A DNA stretch of 33,764 nt from Deltaproteobacteria bacterium. GTDB lineage: Bacteria; Desulfobacterota; Syntrophobacteria; BM002. The notes beneath the pieces are model-generated. The model was given only the letters and a program-made list of their open reading frames with translations, did not search any database and had not been told where the DNA came from. A program made the translations under genes and the position numbers. Numbering within the stretch: position 1 is the first letter of the stretch; every line of letters starts with the position of its first letter. Positions 22,902 through 29,897 of this stretch are shown here, one piece after another. The stretch lies in assembly GCA_020353155.1 (NCBI GenBank), contig CP070689.1, positions 1,527,021-1,560,784 on the forward strand. Direction: 5' to 3'.

Positions 22902-23906
22902 CTAAACAGCCGTAATGGTATTCTTCCCAAGGTCTTTACTTTTGTAAAGGGATCCATCAGCCATCTGGAGTAGCTCCTTCATGTCCCCCGCGTCTTGCGG
23001 ATAGGATGCAATACCGCAGCTAGCCGTTATTTTGATCTCAAACCCCTCAGATTTGAGAAAACGGGTCTGGGAAACCTCATGTTGGACGGTTTTCATCTTC
23101 TCGAGTGCCGACTCTTTGTCCTGAGCAGGCATTATGACCACATATTCGTCACCGCCGTAGCGGACGAGGCGATCGTCACAGTCCAGTTGGGAAGCAATAA
23201 CCACAGCCACCTCTCTAAGCATCTTACTACCCAGGAGGTGGCCGTAGGTATCCACCACCCTTTTGAAATCGTCCAAATCCAGAAAGGCAAGGGAAACAAC
23301 CTCATCTTGCTGAAGCAACTTGGCCAGGTAATCATGAAGAAAACGGGTGTTATAGAAGCCTGTTACGTCATCGGTTACTGCAAGAGCTTGAATTCTCATG
23401 TGGTTTCGGGCATTGGTTATGGCTATGGAGACATAATCTGCGAGAAAGGAAAGCACAGGCATGGAACTTTCCTCAAAAAGAGAAGGATCTTCAGGATTGA
23501 TAATCTCAATAGCGCCAATAACTGAGTCTTGCACCTTTAAAGGAAGGCAAATAAGAGATTTGGTGGTAAAGCCGGTCATGTCATCTACCCGCTTACTGAA
23601 CCTTGGGTCGTGCTGAGCGTTTTCGGGCACCAGTATTGGTTCACCTTTAAGTGCAGCAGTGCCTACTATGCCCTCGCCAAGCTTCATTCGAGTATGGGCA
23701 AGCATTTCTTTTTCCAGTCCTACCACTAACTCGAAGCGTAGTTCTTGAGTCTCAACGTCCAGCAAATATAAGGTCCAGTTCTTTGCCCTTATCAGTTCAC
23801 TTATCCGCTGCATGATTATTTTGAGGATCTGCTCCATGTTTAGAGTGGAAGTTATCGCTTTGCCGATCTCAACACAGGTAAGTAATTTTTTATCGTGGGT
23901 CAGCAT
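22902..23906 (-). CDS. GAF-GGDEF diguanylate cyclase
   Basis: 334 aa, cytoplasmic. GAF domain (about 20-165) with G-E-G-I-V-G-T-A and I-C-L-P-L-K. GGDEF domain (about 175-334) with F-L-D-L-D-D-F-K and the active-site motif G-G-D-E-Y (251-255), so it should make c-di-GMP. No RxxD inhibitory site is obvious before the motif. AAAGGAG lies about eight bases before the ATG. Its product is the likely ligand of the PilZ proteins at 5903-7288. Confidence 0.92.
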   Translation of the reverse strand: MLTHDKKLLTCVEIGKAITSTLNMEQILKIIMQRISELIRAKNWTLYLLDVETQELRFELVVGLEKEMLAHTRMKLGEGIVGTAALKGEPILVPENAQHDPRFSKRVDDMTGFTTKSLICLPLKVQDSVIGAIEIINPEDPSLFEESSMPVLSFLADYVSIAITNARNHMRIQALAVTDDVTGFYNTRFLHDYLAKLLQQDEVVSLAFLDLDDFKRVVDTYGHLLGSKMLREVAVVIASQLDCDDRLVRYGGDEYVVIMPAQDKESALEKMKTVQHEVSQTRFLKSEGFEIKITASCGIASYPQDAGDMKELLQMADGSLYKSKDLGKNTITAV

Positions 23907-24082
23907 TAAATTGACTCCTTTGTCGATTTAACACAGGATGTAAATGGTACTGAAAATAGAAAAAAGTAACGCAAGCTCAAGGATTTATCAATATGAAGGA
24001 TTTACTTTGGCAAAACCTGGGAAAGGTGTCAAGGCTGGGCGCACCTGGCTGCGACGTAATGTGGGCTGGCGCCGGTCAGAGT

Positions 24083-24154
24083 TGGCATGGGGCATAGAGC
24101 ATGGGGTTAAGACCTGCTGTGTTTGCCCCGTGCTCCCTGCTCCTTGCTCCATGC
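24083..24154. repeat. degenerate GGCATGGGGCATAGAGCATG inverted repeat
   Basis: Left part carries GGCATGGGGCATAGAGCATG; right part carries GCTCCCTGCTCCTTGCTCC and CATGC, its loose reverse complement. It lies between the diguanylate cyclase and DUF4388 genes. Confidence 0.5.
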
Positions 24155-24205
24155 TAATAATGACAGCGAAGCGTGATGACAGCCACGTTAGTGGCGCAGT
24201 AAAGG

Positions 24206-24937
24206 CTAGCCGGTAGCAGCCCACTCATCTTTTTTGACTGCTGATTCAAGGAGTAACTGAATGGCGTTTATATCTTGGACAACTAAGTCATCGAATTCAA
24301 CCAGGCAATCTTGATAGTGAAAATCACCTTCAGTCCACCCTAGGAGGTCAAAAACCACCTCTCGTACCTGTTGGTGAATTAGCTCCTTCAAGGTATCTTC
24401 GTTGAGATATCCCAAGGCTAGGAGCATTTCTCCCACTCTTTTACCGGCTTTTTTCGCCTTATCCAAGACTTGCAGGAGGGCTTCGGGGGATATGAGACCT
24501 CTCTGATAAAGGATCTGCCCTAGTTGAATACCTGGCTGCCCGCTTCCCGCAATAATCTTACCTTCTTTCAGGCATATGGCTCTTCTCTTCTTCCCGTTGG
24601 TGAACTGCAGGATACCGCTTTTATTGTCTGAAGATAGAATTTGCAGAATAGTGGACAGGCCGATTGACTTCAGATTCCCCTTGAAGTCCAGCGCAGCCGC
24701 GTTCTTTGATGCATTGAAGGGATTCCACACTGCCTGGCGGTCAGCATAATCTCTCTTGTTCCAGGCCTTTATCGCCTCTTTTTCACTCTCTTTTATTGGA
24801 CCACTGGTACCGCACCAGCACACAACTGAGTAGTAGTTTTGGGAATCTGGGATTATTCTCAGGCAAGTTCTGTCGGCTTCATGCTCAGCTGAACCGCAGA
24901 AAGGGCAGGGTCTTAAACTCTCTCTCAGATCGGTCAT
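24206..24937 (-). CDS. Lar-like zinc ribbon fused to a DUF4388 domain
   Basis: 243 aa. N-terminus: R-P-C-P-F-C-G-S (C11, C14), C40 and C42, then A-I-K-A-W-N-K-R, the pattern of the Lar restriction-alleviation zinc ribbon. From about residue 83 a DUF4388 domain (F-K-G-N-L-K-S-I-G-L-S-T-I-L-Q-I, S-G-I-L-Q-F, G-K-I-I-A-G-S), typical of signalling proteins in Deltaproteobacteria, then a helical part. A ribbon of this type on DUF4388 is unusual. GGAGG lies about six bases before the ATG, which overlaps the stop of the small frame upstream (ATGA). Confidence 0.82.
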   Translation of the reverse strand: MTDLRESLRPCPFCGSAEHEADRTCLRIIPDSQNYYSVVCWCGTSGPIKESEKEAIKAWNKRDYADRQAVWNPFNASKNAAALDFKGNLKSIGLSTILQILSSDNKSGILQFTNGKKRRAICLKEGKIIAGSGQPGIQLGQILYQRGLISPEALLQVLDKAKKAGKRVGEMLLALGYLNEDTLKELIHQQVREVVFDLLGWTEGDFHYQDCLVEFDDLVVQDINAIQLLLESAVKKDEWAATG

Positions 24938-25122
24938 TTTCCACCTCCGACTGAAAAGCCGTCAAGGGTTCTTTCAGTCCAAGAACAGACTTTTGTGAGT
25001 TGAGAGCCATCCTCCCCCCGATAAACTTCTTTGGCCTCATCGAGCACATCAATTTGTCTACTTATATGAAAAAAGTGTGCCATGGTTGGCACTTTTGAAC
25101 TTTGTATTTTAATTTCAATCAC
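24934..25122 (-). CDS. small hypothetical protein upstream of the DUF4388 gene
   Basis: 62 aa from a GTG at 25122, or 49 aa from the ATG at 25083; neither has a good ribosome site. It is supported by context: its stop overlaps the next start by four bases, and a sigma-54-type promoter lies 60 bases upstream. No family recognised. Confidence 0.4.
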   Translation of the reverse strand: MIEIKIQSSKVPTMAHFFHISRQIDVLDEAKEVYRGEDGSQLTKVCSWTERTLDGFSVGGGK

Positions 25123-25142
25123 CTAGGAATCAAGTCGTTGGG

Positions 25143-25167
25143 AGGCAAGTGCAAATGTTACTTGCCT
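25143..25167 (-). promoter_or_regulatory. leader hairpin just after the sigma-54 promoter
   Basis: Perfect arms AGGCAAGT and ACTTGCCT around nine bases. With transcription starting about 12 bases after the -12 element, this hairpin would form the very 5' end of the transcript. Confidence 0.45.
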
Positions 25168-25180
25168 TAAGGTCAAAGTT

Positions 25181-25197
25181 TGCTAAAAAGTTGCCAC
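25181..25197 (-). promoter_or_regulatory. sigma-54-type promoter of the DUF4388 operon
   Basis: The minus strand reads GTGGCAACTTTTTAGCA: GG, ten bases, GC, with TGGCA at -24 and TAGCA at -12. Confidence 0.55.
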
Positions 25198-25327
25198 TTT
25201 TTGGGAAAATACTTATCCACATGCCCTCTCATAAAAAGGGGCGTCTTTTAGATTTTCACTTTTCTGTCTCTTGAATTCTAACCCTGATATTCCATGAGAT
25301 ATCCGGGCTAATGGAAGGATAGGAGGG

Positions 25328-26680
25328 TTAAGATCCAGATGGTTCCCGCCATATTTCAAGTATGGTTAGATCATCAGTGGCCTCGGCATCCCCTCGCCAA
25401 GCCCTGACCTCATCCAGTAGCTTACTTCCCCACGGCGGACTGTTACTTGTTTTTATGTATTGGGGTAATCGTTGGCTGCCGAAGAACTCATCTCTATCAT
25501 TCTGCGCTTCAGTAACCCCGTCAGTTATGAACAGGATTGATTGCCCAGGCTCCAGGATTATTTCCTTAGTATCGTAATCAGGCCTAGGTAAAACCCCTAG
25601 CGGTATTCCTCTCAACTCAGGGAGCTTTCCTAGGCCTTTGCCCACCAGCCACAGGGGAAACAAATGTCCACCCCGGACAAGTTGCATTCTTCCGGTTTCT
25701 GGCCAATACCTTCCCATAACAATAGTGGCGAAAAAGTTTTCCTTGGCCAGGAGGGAGTACATGGCACGGTTTACACTCTCCAGAACCTCATCAACCTCTT
25801 TGTCCACTAAAGCTTCACTTCTTATCCTCGCCCACAAAGCTACCATTATCAAGGCTGCGGGAAGTCCTTTGCCACAGACATCAGCCACGTAGGTTAGCCA
25901 GCTGCCATCGGCCATGGGAATAAGATCATACAGATCACCACCAACAAAGGCTGCTGGCAACGACACAGCCCAAACATTGCTGCCACCTGCCATCTCAGGG
26001 CATTGCGGACAAAACTGCGCCTGAATTTGAGAGGCTGCTTCGAGCTCAATCTGCAGTTTTTGTTGCTTGAGTTGGGTCTGGAGAAGCCTAGATCGTATAA
26101 TGGCCACACCCGCCAACTGGGCAAAGCTGTCCAAAATCTCTTCATCTTCCGGGTCGAAACAAGGCCTGTCTTTTGAGTTCAGAACCTCAATCACACCCAG
26201 AAGTTCCTCGCCGTAGACAATGGGGACGCAAAGAAGGGTTCTGGTTTGGAAGCCGGTGTAATGGTCAGCCCCTTTAAAAAATCTTCTGTCTCGCTGCACA
26301 TCTTGGATGATGACAGGCTTACGTTTTGCTGCAACCCAACCGGCGAGCCCTTCGCCTATCTTCAGCTCCACGTTACGCTTAAGGATCTGTTCAGTCTCCT
26401 CGCCCAAAGCCTCGTTCTTGGCCAGGGCGAATTCGAGAACGTCAGCTGCTGAGTTGTAGAGCAAGATTGAAGATGCTTCGGCACCGGTGACTTCCTGGGC
26501 CAAGTCCAGAAGCTGGGGCAGCAAATCATCCAAAGACTCTATATGCGCCAAAGATTGATTGGCCTTGACAAGATTCTTCAGCCGCTTGGAAAGATTGACC
26601 TCGCTTGCAGAATATTTTTCCATATGCCAGGAAAATCCCTTTAAGAAATCAGCAGGCCAGACCGAAAGCCTGTGGTGCAT
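25328..26680 (-). CDS. GAF-SpoIIE (PP2C-type) serine phosphatase
   Basis: 450 aa, cytoplasmic. GAF domain (about 45-200), coiled-coil linker (about 200-225), then a PP2C/SpoIIE domain (about 235-445): G-G-D-L-Y-D (247-252), V-A-D-V-C-G-K-G (265-272), F-I-T-D-G-V-T-E-A and D-D-L-T-I-L, the metal-binding aspartates. It probably dephosphorylates an anti-sigma-antagonist or another phosphoprotein; no STAS partner is visible. The start is unsure: ATG at 26680, or ATG at 26623 (M-E-K-Y-S) with a distant AAAGGGA. Confidence 0.9.
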   Translation of the reverse strand: MHHRLSVWPADFLKGFSWHMEKYSASEVNLSKRLKNLVKANQSLAHIESLDDLLPQLLDLAQEVTGAEASSILLYNSAADVLEFALAKNEALGEETEQILKRNVELKIGEGLAGWVAAKRKPVIIQDVQRDRRFFKGADHYTGFQTRTLLCVPIVYGEELLGVIEVLNSKDRPCFDPEDEEILDSFAQLAGVAIIRSRLLQTQLKQQKLQIELEAASQIQAQFCPQCPEMAGGSNVWAVSLPAAFVGGDLYDLIPMADGSWLTYVADVCGKGLPAALIMVALWARIRSEALVDKEVDEVLESVNRAMYSLLAKENFFATIVMGRYWPETGRMQLVRGGHLFPLWLVGKGLGKLPELRGIPLGVLPRPDYDTKEIILEPGQSILFITDGVTEAQNDRDEFFGSQRLPQYIKTSNSPPWGSKLLDEVRAWRGDAEATDDLTILEIWREPSGS

Positions 26681-27026
26681 GTATGAGAATGATGACAGAC
26701 AAGCCTTATAGCACTTGGCAAACTGGAGTCAGCTAGAATGATTTTCTGATTGGCCAGTGGAATACGGGGCAACCATGCGATCTGCCCTTATTGCTCACTG
26801 GAATCTGTGTCAGATCAGAGCGTCGAATGATTAAACATACCATAAGGAAGTGGCTACAGTCAAAAGAGGCAGATAATCTCTAACCGAATGCAATTGCTCT
26901 TGGTTCATCAAGTCTTTGGAGGTTTGGACAGTGAAAATGCAACTTTTCTCTGGAAGGATTTAAAATATATTAACCAGGTTGGCAACGTTGGTGGCAATTC
27001 TTTTGACCTAATTAAAAATCTGCGCT
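26681..27026. other. gap upstream of the SpoIIE phosphatase gene
   Basis: 346 bases without a supportable gene. TTGGCAACGTTGGTGGCAA at 26979-26997 is partly palindromic (CAACGTTG core) and recalls the GTTGGCAAC half-sites elsewhere. No sigma-54 match was found here. Confidence 0.4.
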
Positions 27027-28640
27027 TCAAAAACCGTATCTTTGCAACTTCTTCATTAGCCCATATCGGCTCAATCCGAGTTCCCCCGCCACTCTCGTCC
27101 TGTTCCCGCCATGTTTTTCTAGCGCTTGTGTCAGCACCGCCTTTTCCAAGGCTACAACCATCTCTTTGAGGGTTCCCTTCATTTCAACCTCAGAGCCAAC
27201 CGCTGCAGATTTCTTTATTATTTTTTCCGAAAGATGGGAGACCTCGATCAAGCTTACATTCTGTGCCAGCGCCACTGCCCTTTCAATCTCGTTTTCCAGT
27301 TCTCTTACGTTTCCTGGAAAGAGATAGGTTTCAAGGCAGTGCAGGGCTTCTGGGCTCAAACCCTTAGTGGCTCTGTCGATCTTTAGGCTGTATTTTTTCG
27401 CAAAGTGGTTAGCTAGAAGACGAATGTCACCAGTCCTCTCGCGTAGTGGTGGAACTTTAATGGTAAATACATTAAGGCGGTATAGAAGATCCTCTCTGAA
27501 CTTACCCTTGGCCACTTCCTCTTCTAAATTCTTGTTAGTAGCAGAGATAACTCTGGTATCAACCGTCTTATGATAATCAGCTCCCAACGGTCTTATCTCA
27601 CCATCTTGCAGAACCCGCAAGAGACTAGTTTGCATAGCCGGCGACATTTCCCCTACTTCATCAAGAAAGATCGTCCCGCCGTGGGCAATATCAAAAAGCC
27701 CCTTCTTGTCTGCCACGGCACCAGTAAAGGATCCTTTCTTGTGACCAAAGAGTTCGCTGGTGAGCAAAGTCTCTGGAATGCCTCCGCAGTTTTGTGAGAC
27801 AAAGGCTCCGGTACTTCTGGGGCTGTTATAGTGAACACATCGAGCAATGAGTTCTTTTCCCGTTCCTGTTTCTCCTTCTATCAAGACTGTTATGTCCAGA
27901 TCTATTACTTTTTCACACAGTTTGAACAAGTCAACCATAACTTTACTATTGCCGATTATCTCGTCAAAACTGAAACGTTTCTCGATTTCTCGTCTAAGCA
28001 GAATGTTTTCTTCTTCTGTGTGCCTGAGAAGTTTATCTTTCTCCTCATATACAGCTTGCAATTCCTTGTATGCCTCGTCTAGCTCTGCATACATCCGGGC
28101 ATTATCCAGGGCCATGGCTATTATGGGCGTCAGTGTTGTGACAAAAGTGAGGTCTTCATGGTCAAAAATACCTTTCTTTTTATTGAGAACCTCTAGAACG
28201 CCAATAGTTTTTTCTTTCTTTTGCAGAGGTGCAGCTATCATCGAACTCGTTTTAAAACCGGTAGAATAGTCGATCTCCTTGTAATGGCGAGGATCATGGT
28301 CAATGTTTGAGATTAATTCCGCTTTTCCACTTTTGAACACGCTTCCTGCAATGCCTTTTTCTGCAGGGAAGCGAATCTCTTTCAACTTTGTTACTAGGCC
28401 ATTTGGATCACTCTCTGCCCAACAAAAGACAAATTCATTTCTTGGACCGTCATGCAAAATTACAGAGACGCCTTCCGCCTCCATAACTTCTTTCATTTGC
28501 TTGATTATATGTAAAATCAGTTCGTCTATGCTTATATACTGATATAGAGATTGGCTTATGTCCCAAAGCGTTCTAATCAACCCAGCTTTAGAGCTAAGTG
28601 TGCTATGGCTCTCCTTTTTTGCTTTTCTCTTTTTTGTCAT
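27027..28640 (-). CDS. GAF-containing sigma-54-dependent transcriptional activator
   Basis: 537 aa. GAF domain (about 25-180), coiled coil (about 185-220), AAA+ domain (about 225-455): Walker A E-G-E-T-G-T-G-K-E, the sigma-54-contact loop as G-S-F-T-G-A (variant of GAFTGA), Walker B G-G-T-I-F-L-D-E-V. C-terminal Fis-type helix-turn-helix G-G-N-R-T-R-V-A-G-E-L-G-L-S-R. No receiver domain, so it is probably controlled by a ligand or partner at GAF. GAGGTG lies six bases before the ATG at 28640; a GTG at 28649 is possible. It is the only activator in this window and the natural candidate for the sigma-54 promoters listed here. Confidence 0.94.
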   Translation of the reverse strand: MTKKRKAKKESHSTLSSKAGLIRTLWDISQSLYQYISIDELILHIIKQMKEVMEAEGVSVILHDGPRNEFVFCWAESDPNGLVTKLKEIRFPAEKGIAGSVFKSGKAELISNIDHDPRHYKEIDYSTGFKTSSMIAAPLQKKEKTIGVLEVLNKKKGIFDHEDLTFVTTLTPIIAMALDNARMYAELDEAYKELQAVYEEKDKLLRHTEEENILLRREIEKRFSFDEIIGNSKVMVDLFKLCEKVIDLDITVLIEGETGTGKELIARCVHYNSPRSTGAFVSQNCGGIPETLLTSELFGHKKGSFTGAVADKKGLFDIAHGGTIFLDEVGEMSPAMQTSLLRVLQDGEIRPLGADYHKTVDTRVISATNKNLEEEVAKGKFREDLLYRLNVFTIKVPPLRERTGDIRLLANHFAKKYSLKIDRATKGLSPEALHCLETYLFPGNVRELENEIERAVALAQNVSLIEVSHLSEKIIKKSAAVGSEVEMKGTLKEMVVALEKAVLTQALEKHGGNRTRVAGELGLSRYGLMKKLQRYGF

Positions 28641-28714
28641 CTCAGACACCTCAGCAACACTGCTGAAATAATGGCGTGTTGGGGCACTTCAAAATATCAA
28701 ATCCAAGTTACAAG

Positions 28715-28783
28715 TTTCAGCTTTGTAGGTGTCAGGTTTCAGAAATAAGAAAAAGAAAAGCTGAAGCCTGAACACTGAAACCT
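28715..28783. repeat. degenerate TGTCAGGTTTCAG / CTGAAGCCTGAAC inverted repeat
   Basis: Left part TTTCAGCTTTGTAGGTGTCA then GGTTTCAG; right part AGCTGAAGCCTGAACACTGA then AACCT. The two sides pair loosely around an A-rich centre. Intergenic. Confidence 0.5.
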
Positions 28784-28792
28784 CGGTCATTT

Positions 28793-29230
28793 CTAAACCA
28801 CCAGGGCTATACCATATAGACTCCCTAGGTGTGCTCCTTGATCCGCGAGGTGGATGATGAACCAAGGCCACAACTTGCTCATCTTCATCTTCTCCGGCTC
28901 TTTTCCCTTTCCGGATATCCAACCGATGAGCTCAGAACGTTTCACATGTATTCTTCCAGGACCGTATAGCTTGATTTCCACTCTACATCGTAAAAAATCT
29001 ATGGCGAAGTGGAGGGCTAGAACCAGCAGGGCCCCTTTGAGCCAGAGCTTACCCAATACGAGCAAAAACAGGCCAGCGAACAGACCATGAACCGCACTAT
29101 GGTAGCTGATTGCCAGAAGTTGATCGGACAGCCCTTGGCTGCGCTTGAGAACAGCGAGCCTATAGGAGGTAAAAACCGCGTCCCCCATCACATGGGACAT
29201 AAGCAGAAGGAAAAAGATGCTTAGAGTCAT
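28793..29230 (-). CDS. DUF3307 family membrane protein
   Basis: 145 aa, about four membrane segments. H-V-M-G-D, H-S-A-V-H, H-F-A-I-D-F-L-R and I-H-L-A-D-Q-G-A-H-L are the His/Asp motifs of DUF3307, a family of unknown function with hydrolase-like residues. A weak sigma-54-like sequence (TGGCATTATTTTTTCC, -12 TTTC) lies at 29311-29326, not counted as a promoter. Confidence 0.82.
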   Translation of the reverse strand: MTLSIFFLLLMSHVMGDAVFTSYRLAVLKRSQGLSDQLLAISYHSAVHGLFAGLFLLVLGKLWLKGALLVLALHFAIDFLRCRVEIKLYGPGRIHVKRSELIGWISGKGKEPEKMKMSKLWPWFIIHLADQGAHLGSLYGIALVV

Positions 29231-29392
29231 ACCACTGACCAGGGCACATAATCGGTATTTACAATTGGTGAAGGAGCTTCACCTAACCTTCGGTGAAACC
29301 GGCTCAGCAGGGAAAAAATAATGCCATAGTGTGATCAGGAATAGCAGGGATGGGGAGTGATTTGGATAAGATGTGCTTTAGCTTTTACCTTA

Positions 29393-29629
29393 CTACTTCA
29401 ATCTCTTGTTGAATTCCTCCACTTTCTTTTCCAGCTTGCTGACCACGCTTCTTACTTTGTTCAAAACTGCTGCTGCATCCTGGTCGTCCACCGAGGCTTG
29501 GTCAACCCTGCTAACAACCTCTCCTATCTCTGTAACCGCCTCGCTGAGAAGCACATTTAGCTGCTGTGCCGCTTCCAGTTGTTTCTGCATTAGAATGATA
29601 TCCTGGACTGTGAGTTTGCGCTGTGACAA
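29393..29629 (-). CDS. coiled-coil small protein
   Basis: 78 aa, a TTG start supported by GGGAG six bases upstream. Almost wholly helical with heptad-like repeats (Q-L-E-A-A-Q-Q-L-N-V-L-L; V-V-S-K-L-E-K-K-V-E-E-F). No family recognised. Stands alone near the large palindrome. Confidence 0.6.
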   Translation of the reverse strand: MSQRKLTVQDIILMQKQLEAAQQLNVLLSEAVTEIGEVVSRVDQASVDDQDAAAVLNKVRSVVSKLEKKVEEFNKRLK

Positions 29630-29671
29630 CTTTGGCTCCCTCTCTCAATTGATGGCTTGGATTCTGGTGGG

Positions 29672-29858
29672 CTAGCCCTCATGTGCCATGAATTGCCGTC
29701 ACGAGATCGTGATAGATGGGTGTGCAACCGGGCAACCGCAGGGGCTCGAATCCGAGGCGTACTTGAATAGTACGTCGCAGGGTTCGAGGTCCGAGGACGC
29801 CCGGGAGGCCGGCCATCTCCGCGATCGCAGTAGACTATTCATGGCATATGAGGGCTAG
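29672..29858. repeat. 187-bp palindromic element with 22-bp inverted ends
   Basis: The ends CTAGCCCTCATGTGCCATGA(AT) at 29672-29693 and their complement at 29837-29858 differ at one base. Inside, further pairing continues (GAGATCGTGATAGATGG against CCATCTCCGCGATCGC; ACCGGGC against GCCCGGG; CTCGAA against TTCGAG) up to a tip hairpin CGTACT-tgaat-AGTACG. It would fold as one long imperfect hairpin. No open frame. It looks like a non-autonomous mobile element or a structured RNA gene. Confidence 0.7.
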
Positions 29859-29897
29859 ATTAGCACAACTAAGTGGAATTGGTCAAAAGAGATTTGG

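Noticed and set aside
25066..25083. TGGCACACTTTTTTCAT as the sigma-54 promoter of the DUF4388 gene
   Set aside because: The -12 element is TTTC and a better match lies at 25181-25197, upstream of the small coupled frame.
29311..29326. TGGCATTATTTTTTCC as a promoter of the DUF3307 gene
   Set aside because: The -12 GC is absent and the A/T-rich context makes chance likely.
29740..29800. T-arm-like motifs (GGCTCGAATCC, GGGTTCGAGGTCC) suggesting a tRNA
   Set aside because: They are the two sides of the large palindrome; no acceptor stem, D-arm or anticodon arm can be drawn.
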